Shown: piece after piece, positions 34,649 to 40,707 of the stretch | Position numbering within the stretch: position 1 is the stretch's first letter | Layout: the number at the start of each line of letters is the position of its first letter | From: Bacillota bacterium | Lineage (GTDB): Bacteria > Bacillota > Dethiobacteria > DTU022 | NCBI GenBank assembly: GCA_018400435.1 | Contig: JAGYMW010000011.1 | Location: 1-40,707, forward strand | DNA length: 40,707 nucleotides | Direction: 5' to 3' | Notes under the pieces: model-generated | Told to the model about the DNA's origin: nothing | The model's input: only the letters and a program-made list of their open reading frames with translations | Database searches by the model: none | Position numbers and translations under genes: made by a program

Positions 34649-37003
34649 CTATTTGCCCTTTAAGTTAAAGTCTTCGCAAATTTTAGCTGCCTGGTCCTGG
34701 GTGACCAAAACTTCACGTGGTTTGCTTCCTTCAAAGGGACCGACGATACCTCGCCTTTCCAGATCGTCTATTAAACGGGCGGCCCTGGTGTAGCCAATCC
34801 TGAATCTTCTCTGCAGCAGTGATATGGAAGCCTGGCCGGTTCTTACCACCAGGTCAACTGCTTCGCAGAAGAGAGCGTCAGCCTCTTCTGCTTTACTTTC
34901 TTCGTGCGCATCGAGAAAAGAGTAGTCCTTTTCATAGTCCACCAGGCCCTGTTCCTTGATGAAATCTGTAACTCTTTTGACTTCTGCTTCGCTGACATAA
35001 GCGCCCTGTACTCTGAACGGTTTTACTGCTCCTACCGGATAAAAGAGCATATCTCCACGGCCAAGCAGTTTTTCTGCTCCGGCCATATCTAGAATGGTCC
35101 TTGAATCAAACTGTGAAGATACTGTAAAGGCAATGCGCGAAGTAATGTTTGCCTTAATGATGCCGGTTAAAACATCTACTGAAGGCCGCTGTGTTGCCAC
35201 AATCAGGTGAATGCCGGCTGCCCGGGACATCTGGGCCAGCCTGGCAATAGCATCTTCAACTTCACCGGGTGATACAAGCATCAGGTCAGCCAGCTCGTCG
35301 ATCAATACCACGATGAAAGGTAATTTTTCAAGTTCTTCATCTTCTGTTGTTAGTTCATTATAGGCACCGATATCGCGGACTCCTATACTGGCAAAGAGAT
35401 CGTAACGGCGGCCCATTTCCCTCACCATATTCCTGAGAGCCAGGGAAGCCTTGCGGGGATCAGTTAGAACAGGCATAAGCAGGTGGGGAATACCATTGTA
35501 GACGCTCAGTTCCACTACCTTGGGGTCTATCATCATGAAACGAATCTGATCCGGGCCGGCTTTATAGAGGATACTGTTTATAAGCGAATTGAGACATACA
35601 CTCTTTCCTGCACCCGTAGCTCCGGCTATCAGCAGATGAGGCATCTTAGTCAGGTCGGCAATGACCGGCACACCTGTTATGTCCTTGCCCAGGGCGACGG
35701 TCAGCGGCGAATTGCTCTGCTTGTAGGAGTTTTCTTCTATAACTTCCCGTAGATAAACCAGGGAAACCACTTTATTGGGAACTTCAATGCCAAGAGCCGC
35801 TTTACCGGGTATGGGAGCCTCTATTCTGACGAGGGGGGCAGCAAGGTTTAGCGCCAGGTCATCAGAAAGGCTGATAATTTTACTGACCTTTACACCTGCC
35901 TCCGGTTGAACTTCGAAGCGGGTCACCGTAGGTCCGGATTGAACATGAATAACCCGGGCTCTTACCCCGAAACTCTGCAGTGTGTTTTCAAGCAGTTTGG
36001 CTCTTTCACTACTGTTTTTTCGATAGTTTTGTTCACCGCTGGTGCTGTGTTTGTTCAACAGAACCAGGGGTGGAAATTTATATTCTGCGCTGCTTTTGCC
36101 CGTTTTTACAACGGATGATTTAAACTTTTCATCATCCTTTCCACCTTCTTCAAACTTCGTTTCCAGCTGGAAAGATTGGCGTTCCTGCTGATAATTTCCT
36201 GCAGCAGGCTCTTTATCCCCGTCGGTAACGCTGTCCTCCACGCTGCCGTTTATGATTACCGGCCCGCTCTGTGTTAGAGTCTCATTCTCTATGGTCTCCT
36301 GAGGAGGCTCTTCTTTTTCGGAGGACAGTGCTTCAGCTTCCCTGCGCAGCAGTGCTTTATGTTTTCTTTTTTGCAATGCGGCAGTCAGTTTGCCGGCCAG
36401 GGTAGCAGTGTACAGGATGAATGATTTAAGAAATTCAATAATGCGGTTCAAGATCTTTAACACTGCATTGAAATATTTTTTCAAAGAAATATTTAAAACA
36501 AGCAGCAGAGCAATTAGGGTCAGAGCACCGAGGAGAATGCGGCTTCCGGTAAAACCAAGAAATAAATAAAAGAGAACGGCAAATGCTGCCCCCACGGTCC
36601 CTCCACCCTGTCTGTTCAGGCCAAGCAAAAAACAGTCCTGTATGAACCGTTCTTTGGCAATAATAGAAAGCTGAGAGGACATCAAATCAATATGGACCCA
36701 TACTGTATATAAAATAAAAAGTATAAGCAGGCCAGCCAGTCTGACCTTGAGAGTGTGTCTTTCTCGTGGCAGAATTATCCTGATTCCAATGATAGCGATA
36801 AAGAAAGGAATGACAAGGGCTGCATCTCCAGCTATTGTGCGTAAAAGACTGTTCAGAAAAAGACCCAGCCCACCGGTTTGGGCAGTTTCCACAAGCCCAA
36901 AATAAGAAAACAGGCCCAGGGCGATTATCAGGATCCCCTTTATCTGGGAACGCATTTCTTTATTTAATTTCTTCTTTCTGCTTTTGGCCAAGCCAATAAT
37001 CAC
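34649..37003 (-). CDS. ftsK: DNA translocase FtsK/SpoIIIE
   Basis: The 784-aa protein has a four-segment N-terminal membrane domain (about 20-175) and a charged linker (about 215-335). The RecA-like motor has Walker A GATGAGKS near 461 and Walker B FIVVLIDELADLM. A C-terminal winged-helix gamma domain (IGYTRAARLIDDLERRGIVG) binds orienting KOPS/SRS sequences. It pumps chromosome ends through the septum and, in spore-formers, into the forespore. GTG 37003 has AAAAGG immediately before it. TTG 36991 is an alternative. A LexA box in its promoter predicts SOS induction. Confidence 0.95.
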   Translation of the reverse strand: MIIGLAKSRKKKLNKEMRSQIKGILIIALGLFSYFGLVETAQTGGLGLFLNSLLRTIAGDAALVIPFFIAIIGIRIILPRERHTLKVRLAGLLILFILYTVWVHIDLMSSQLSIIAKERFIQDCFLLGLNRQGGGTVGAAFAVLFYLFLGFTGSRILLGALTLIALLLVLNISLKKYFNAVLKILNRIIEFLKSFILYTATLAGKLTAALQKRKHKALLRREAEALSSEKEEPPQETIENETLTQSGPVIINGSVEDSVTDGDKEPAAGNYQQERQSFQLETKFEEGGKDDEKFKSSVVKTGKSSAEYKFPPLVLLNKHSTSGEQNYRKNSSERAKLLENTLQSFGVRARVIHVQSGPTVTRFEVQPEAGVKVSKIISLSDDLALNLAAPLVRIEAPIPGKAALGIEVPNKVVSLVYLREVIEENSYKQSNSPLTVALGKDITGVPVIADLTKMPHLLIAGATGAGKSVCLNSLINSILYKAGPDQIRFMMIDPKVVELSVYNGIPHLLMPVLTDPRKASLALRNMVREMGRRYDLFASIGVRDIGAYNELTTEDEELEKLPFIVVLIDELADLMLVSPGEVEDAIARLAQMSRAAGIHLIVATQRPSVDVLTGIIKANITSRIAFTVSSQFDSRTILDMAGAEKLLGRGDMLFYPVGAVKPFRVQGAYVSEAEVKRVTDFIKEQGLVDYEKDYSFLDAHEESKAEEADALFCEAVDLVVRTGQASISLLQRRFRIGYTRAARLIDDLERRGIVGPFEGSKPREVLVTQDQAAKICEDFNLKGK

Positions 37004-37094
37004 GCCTTTTCCGGGATAATATCAGTTGGAATTTTACTTTCAAAGTTAAGCCTGCCTCAACAAACCTTATTTTATGCAGCACTTTACAGGAATT

Positions 37095-37123
37095 AGTATA
37101 AAACATCTGTTCGATAATGTAAA
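37095..37123 (-). promoter_or_regulatory. ftsK operon promoter
   Basis: Minus-strand TTTACA (37123-37118), exactly 17 bp, TATACT (37100-37095). The spacer contains a LexA box. Confidence 0.8.
37100..37113 (-). promoter_or_regulatory. LexA operator (SOS box) in the ftsK promoter
   Basis: The minus strand reads CGAACAGATGTTTT. It matches the Gram-positive SOS box CGAACRNRYGTTYS in 13 of 14 positions and lies between -35 and -10, an ideal place for repression. It probably controls ftsK-rimO-cinA-thpR-recA-recX. Confidence 0.8.
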
Positions 37124-37150
37124 GTTTTAGCAAACATCCTGTGCCTTTAT

Positions 37151-37933
37151 TTACAGGAATGAATAGATGATGATAATCAAACCGAGTATCCAGCAGTAGT
37201 AGGCAAAATAATGGAACTTCCTGTTTATAAGCAGCCTGATAAATATTTTTATAGCGACAATACCGGCCAGGAAAGCAGCCATGCCTCCTATTAGGTAATT
37301 GTATACTATGGCATTCTGCAGGCTTATCGAAGCGATTGTTTTAATTTCCGTCAAGGTAGCTCCGAAAATTACCGGTACAGACAGCATAAAAGAATACTTA
37401 ACTGCTGTTTCACGGTTCAGGCCTCTCCACAGTGAACCGGCAATAGTTGAGCCGGAACGTGAAATACCGGGAATTACTGCCAGACCCTGCAAAAAGCCTA
37501 CCACCAGGGCATCTCCGGTCTTCATTTCGGTAAAAGTTTTTTCACCTGCCGGAATGATCGTTAATAGCTTCAGAATAAGTCCTGTTATGAGGAGCATGAA
37601 ACCGACCAGCAGAGACGACTTGAAAAGAAGATCGCTGAAAGCACTGCCCAGTAATCCAAGCACTGCCGTTGGTATGATACCCAGGATGAGCATCAGTAAG
37701 ACAGTTCTCTGTTCTTTATCTTTCCGGAAGTGAAAGAGATTTAGAAATTCCCTGTTGAAAACACAGATTACTGAAAGGGCAGTAGCGAAATGGAGTATCA
37801 CTTCAAGGGTTACTCCAGGTTCGCTCAAGCCAAGTAAATCCTGAAAAATTACAAGATGTCCAGAACTGCTCACCGGTAAAAATTCAGTTAAACCCTGAAT
37901 TAAGCCGAGGATTAAAGCTTCTACTAAATTCAT
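37151..37933 (-). CDS. uppP: Undecaprenyl-diphosphatase (BacA type)
   Basis: The 260-aa polytopic membrane enzyme recycles undecaprenyl pyrophosphate to the monophosphate for wall synthesis. Both family motifs are intact: GLTEFLPVSSSGHL near 15 and PGISRSGSTI near 155. Its ATG overlaps the stop of the lipid kinase gene (ATGA), so both are translated together. It can confer bacitracin tolerance. Confidence 0.96.
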   Translation of the reverse strand: MNLVEALILGLIQGLTEFLPVSSSGHLVIFQDLLGLSEPGVTLEVILHFATALSVICVFNREFLNLFHFRKDKEQRTVLLMLILGIIPTAVLGLLGSAFSDLLFKSSLLVGFMLLITGLILKLLTIIPAGEKTFTEMKTGDALVVGFLQGLAVIPGISRSGSTIAGSLWRGLNRETAVKYSFMLSVPVIFGATLTEIKTIASISLQNAIVYNYLIGGMAAFLAGIVAIKIFIRLLINRKFHYFAYYCWILGLIIIIYSFL

Positions 37934-38817
37934 TTATTGGATCCCCCGATCAATACAGGCATTCCTCCTGGCTCGATCGTAAAATTCATCTCGTCACCGA
38001 AAAGAATTTCACCCTCCATATGCAGGGGAAGCTGTGCGCCGGTTTTCAGGATCACCTTTTCCGATCTGTTCATAGTCACCTGTTTCATTTTGACATGGCT
38101 TCCGTTGAAAACCTTCGGGAAGTTATAAGCAAGGCTGGCTTTATCCATCCAGTCCAGTATACATATATCAAACAATCCATCGTCCTGGATGGCACCGGGC
38201 AATATTTTCATGCCTCCGCCATAATTTGAACCAATTCCAACCGCCACCAGGAGCGGGTTGATTTCTTCAGGACCGTTACCAAGATCGATTTCCATTTCCA
38301 CCTGCTTGTATGAAAAAAGGGTTAAAAAGAAGGCATAGATATAAGCGGAAACTCCTTTGAAGGGCCTGACACCCTTGTTAACCCGCAGGGCAACAGTAGC
38401 GTCAAATCCAACTCCAACTGAATTTATAAAGTGTCGATCCAGAACTTTCCCCAGATCAATACGCTTGATTTTTGCCTTTAGAAGATCTTGACAGGCAGTT
38501 TCAATATCTGAAGGCATATTCACTGCTATGGCAAAATCATTACCTTTTCCTCCTCTTAAGGCGGCGAGAACCGAGTCAGTGTGAGCTATTCCGTTTAAAA
38601 CTTCGTTTACTGTCCCATCGCCACCGACAGCTACCACGATATCGAAACCCTTTTCCGAAGCCCTGGCCGCCCTTTCAATGGCATCTCCGGGACCGCTGGT
38701 GTACTCAAAATCATGTTCTGCTTTAGCCTGTGTAAATATTTCTTTGATTCGTGGGACCAATTTGATTGCTCTTCCCCCACCTGCTTTGGGGTTTACTATA
38801 AATTTATAGCTTTTCAT
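37930..38817 (-). CDS. Diacylglycerol/lipid kinase, DagK/YegS family
   Basis: The 295-aa soluble kinase has FIVNPKAGGGRA, the nucleotide-binding GGDGTVNEVLNG, GGKGNDFA (usually GTGNDFA), and a C-terminal beta sandwich with HMEGEILFG. It phosphorylates diacylglycerol or a related lipid alcohol at the membrane. Coupling to uppP fits lipid-carrier and phospholipid recycling. Undecaprenol kinase activity is a possible alternative. Confidence 0.87.
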   Translation of the reverse strand: MKSYKFIVNPKAGGGRAIKLVPRIKEIFTQAKAEHDFEYTSGPGDAIERAARASEKGFDIVVAVGGDGTVNEVLNGIAHTDSVLAALRGGKGNDFAIAVNMPSDIETACQDLLKAKIKRIDLGKVLDRHFINSVGVGFDATVALRVNKGVRPFKGVSAYIYAFFLTLFSYKQVEMEIDLGNGPEEINPLLVAVGIGSNYGGGMKILPGAIQDDGLFDICILDWMDKASLAYNFPKVFNGSHVKMKQVTMNRSEKVILKTGAQLPLHMEGEILFGDEMNFTIEPGGMPVLIGGSNK

Positions 38818-38862
38818 GTTTTTCTCCAGGAGCTGTTTTGGTTTTTTAAAATATGCCTCAAG

Positions 38863-38895
38863 CGCGGGGCTGCCCGTTTCAGGGGCAGCCCCGCG
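38863..38895 (-). terminator. 13-bp GC-rich hairpin after the FBP aldolase/phosphatase gene
   Basis: CGCGGGGCTGCCC (38863-38875) pairs perfectly with GGGCAGCCCCGCG (38883-38895) across a 7-nt loop. No T-run follows directly on the minus strand (TATTTT comes about 12 nt later). It probably terminates or stabilises the upstream message. Confidence 0.55.
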
Positions 38896-38921
38896 TTAAG
38901 ATGTCTTCATTTCTACTGCAT

Positions 38922-40016
38922 CTACTGGGAAAACTTGTCTTCCAAACGCTTCATGGTCTCAACAATTCCGCCGTACTCAAGTTCCTTGTAATCCAGCATG
39001 GCCGGTCCCGAAAAACCCTGCTCCCTGATGGCAACGGCTTTACGAGATACTTTGTTCCTGATGTAATCCCAGTACGGATGATCAAAACAATCCACCGGTT
39101 CAGTCAATTTGCCGTTATGAACACAGAAACCGGCTGCGCTAACGATCGGTGGACCATCAAAATATGAAATAATACTACCCATTTTGACAGGCATTAATGG
39201 GCCGGTATGGCTGCCGCGCATAAACCCTGCTACATAATGTCCAATGCTGTATGGGGACAAAATTTCGCCGGTTGCCGGAAAATCACCCTGACAGCGGATA
39301 ATCATAACCGGGTCATCTTTACCTGTATATTTTCCGGCAATGTTGTGCAACCTGGTTGTGCTTGCTACTGTTGCCTGTTCTCCAGTTGCCCTGGAATAAA
39401 TTGCCGAAACGACAAATCTTTCATTGTCCCTGAGCAGGGCAGCCAGGTCATATAAATCCTCGGGTGTATTTAATTCAATTGTCCGATCTGACTCGACGTG
39501 TTCAACATCCATGACGACAAACTTAAAGCCTTTGCCGATTTTTGGTGACAGTATTAAACCAGCACAGTGCATCGGATCAGAAAAGCCCAGGTATAACGGC
39601 AGATTGTAAGCACCAGGATCTGTTTTATCTGCGGTAAAAAGCAGGAACGGTTCGGCTCTGCGTTCTTCAAATTCCATTTCTGCAACTGCAGGTCCAAGCC
39701 CTTTAACATTTCCTGAAAAAGCATCGGATAACAGATCCTGTCCGGCTCCATAAAGCCCCTGCTCCTTGGCCTTATTTGTCCCGGCAATAAAGGCATCCCA
39801 GGCTAATTTATGAAGCTCTTCACATCCTGTACCATTGTTGTGGCAAAATAGTATGGCCACATCATCTCCGGTACTGCCTACATAAAAATCTGTAATTAAA
39901 TTGCCAACTCTTTGTTTCACACAATCTTTTACTGCATTGATTAGGGCGTCACTTGGTTTAATGTGTCCGGCTATACTACCTACATCTGCCTTGATCACAC
40001 TCAAGGTTGTTTTCAA
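38922..40016 (-). CDS. Fructose-1,6-bisphosphate aldolase/phosphatase (class V, archaeal type)
   Basis: The 364-aa enzyme matches the bifunctional FBPA/P family of archaea and early-branching bacteria. Seen: MKTTLSVIKADVGSIAGH at the start, FYVGSTGDDVAILFCHNN, the GAGQDLL segment, DPGAYNLPLYLGFSDPMHCAGL, and CQGDFPATGEILSP near the C-terminal half. It condenses triose phosphates and dephosphorylates FBP to F6P, giving one-way gluconeogenesis. The start TTG 40016 follows GAGGAGGGAG. A SigH-type promoter lies about 70 bp upstream. Confidence 0.94.
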   Translation of the reverse strand: MKTTLSVIKADVGSIAGHIKPSDALINAVKDCVKQRVGNLITDFYVGSTGDDVAILFCHNNGTGCEELHKLAWDAFIAGTNKAKEQGLYGAGQDLLSDAFSGNVKGLGPAVAEMEFEERRAEPFLLFTADKTDPGAYNLPLYLGFSDPMHCAGLILSPKIGKGFKFVVMDVEHVESDRTIELNTPEDLYDLAALLRDNERFVVSAIYSRATGEQATVASTTRLHNIAGKYTGKDDPVMIIRCQGDFPATGEILSPYSIGHYVAGFMRGSHTGPLMPVKMGSIISYFDGPPIVSAAGFCVHNGKLTEPVDCFDHPYWDYIRNKVSRKAVAIREQGFSGPAMLDYKELEYGGIVETMKRLEDKFSQ

Positions 40017-40088
40017 GATACTCCCTCCTCATATTGAAAGGACAATCTGTCCCTTGTTAGGTTTTAAGATTTAGCAGTATGTAAAGAA

Positions 40089-40118
40089 ATATTCTATCTC
40101 TTCACAATTAATTCCTGC
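40089..40118 (-). promoter_or_regulatory. SigH-type promoter of the FBP aldolase/phosphatase gene
   Basis: The minus strand reads GCAGGAATT (40118-40110), 12 bp, ATAGAATAT (40097-40089). It fits RnAGGAwWW-N11/12-RnnGAATww throughout. Confidence 0.6.
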
Positions 40119-40319
40119 CAGTGTAATTTATCTACAAAAAGGAGTATGCAGTTTAAATCTACATTACCGTATTAAAACTCTTTTTCCTTGAATATATGAG
40201 AGTTAATCTGGTAAATAATAGAAATACATAATTTATGACCTGAAAATAAATGGCTATGATCAGCTACGAATCATTTTAAAGCATGGTTCAACTATAGTTT
40301 ACTGCATTAACATCTATGC

Positions 40320-40660
40320 TGGATACCAAACACTGCAGGCATGCTCACGATCGCTCGCGCTGCCCGGCAGTGTTTGGCCCTGGGTCTGCCATGGATATAA
40401 TGTTTTAACCACCTGTAACCTTTAAAAGAAGAGACGAAGCCTGCTTTATACCACAGTCGCGCATCAGGCTTTGCGACAATCGAAAGGAGCGCAGGATTTT
40501 CAGAAAAGCTGCGGCAGATGTCTGAGCGAGCATTAAGCGAGCGAGTTCTGACGCAGCCTGAAAATCCGAGCACCTTCAATACTTAGAGGCAAAGTTAGCG
40601 CGAATGTGGTATAACGCAGGCGATTATGAGTGTGACCGGCAGTGTTTGAAAGCAAGTGTT
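40320..40660. repeat. Palindrome-rich presumptive dispersed repeat, no credible gene
   Basis: The stretch holds several long inverted repeats. CCAAACACTGC (40326-40336) pairs with GCAGTGTTTGG (40367-40377). GTCGC/GCGAC pair at 40456-40477. GGATTTTCAG (40494-40503) pairs with CTGAAAATCC (40558-40567) and encloses GCTGCGGCAGA (40508-40518) against TCTGACGCAGC (40547-40557, one mismatch). CCGGCAGTGTTTG occurs twice in direct orientation (40364-40376, 40636-40648). A 90-codon minus-strand frame here is compositionally odd and is probably not a gene. The gene-free stretch 40119-40319 shows nothing else that I can name. Confidence 0.6.
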
Positions 40661-40707
40661 TGGGCTGAGAGTGGTTAAACAGGGAAATGTGATAATCAGG
40701 ACTTAAA

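Noticed and set aside
40307-40579. 90-codon minus-strand open frame with Cys/Arg-rich translation
   Set aside because: It lies wholly within the palindrome-rich repeat, has no ribosome site, and its composition follows the inverted repeats.
1-40707. CRISPR array or known phage-defence operon
   Set aside because: No regularly spaced direct repeats and no Cas, restriction or toxin-antitoxin proteins were recognised.

Overview
The window looks like a chromosomal segment of an anaerobic, probably spore-forming Firmicute of the Clostridia or a related deep branch. The reasons are: strong GGAGG-type ribosome sites with many TTG and GTG starts; SpoVS; a Leu T-box leader in front of leuA; Gram-positive-type LexA boxes; part of a Na+-translocating biotin-dependent decarboxylase; and an archaeal-type fructose-1,6-bisphosphate aldolase/phosphatase. 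The species cannot be named from the sequence. The gene content is that of the classical Firmicute recA-rny-ymdB-spoVS ... miaB-mutS-mutL-miaA-hfq neighbourhood, here split into two blocks of opposite orientation.

Layout. 1-1814 (+): a ROK sugar kinase and a DedA-type membrane protein. 1816-4163 (+): three translationally coupled genes, namely a 2x[4Fe-4S] ferredoxin, a cobalamin-binding protein with the W-x9-EH signature of B12 photoreceptors, and a diguanylate cyclase. This is the most unusual signalling unit in the window. 4195-12306 (+): an alpha/beta hydrolase, then miaB-mutS-mutL-(30-aa ORF)-miaA-hfq (mismatch repair and A37 tRNA modification), closed by a terminator. 12439-13770 (+): hflX, convergent with lexA. 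13772-16335 (-): lexA with its own SOS-type promoter, and leuA behind a T-box leader.

16430-21981 (+) is the accessory part. It holds an orphan tyrosine recombinase with a C-terminal zinc ribbon, preceded by a palindromic dif-like site. A lipoprotein-like BPL_N/GATase-like protein, a CapA-type metallophosphatase and a GT4 glycosyltransferase follow, then tRNA-Gln(CUG) and a 40-aa membrane protein. From 21997 to the end everything runs on the minus strand: gltX, the OadG/biotin carrier/OadB decarboxylase subunits, a PHP phosphoesterase, spoVS (SigH-type promoter), ymdB, rny (with a candidate structured leader), recX-recA-thpR-cinA-rimO-ftsK, uppP-dagK and the FBP aldolase/phosphatase (SigH-type promoter). 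A palindrome-rich presumptive repeat fills the right end.

How the genes fit together. The ftsK promoter carries a near-consensus LexA box between -35 and -10, so a six-gene unit ftsK-rimO-cinA-thpR-recA-recX is probably SOS-controlled, together with lexA itself. Translation and RNA themes recur: miaB, miaA, rimO, hfq, hflX, rny, gltX with tRNA-Gln. The best candidates for something undescribed are the ferredoxin/B12-sensor/GGDEF unit, the recombinase with its palindromic site, and the structured RNA between recX and rny.
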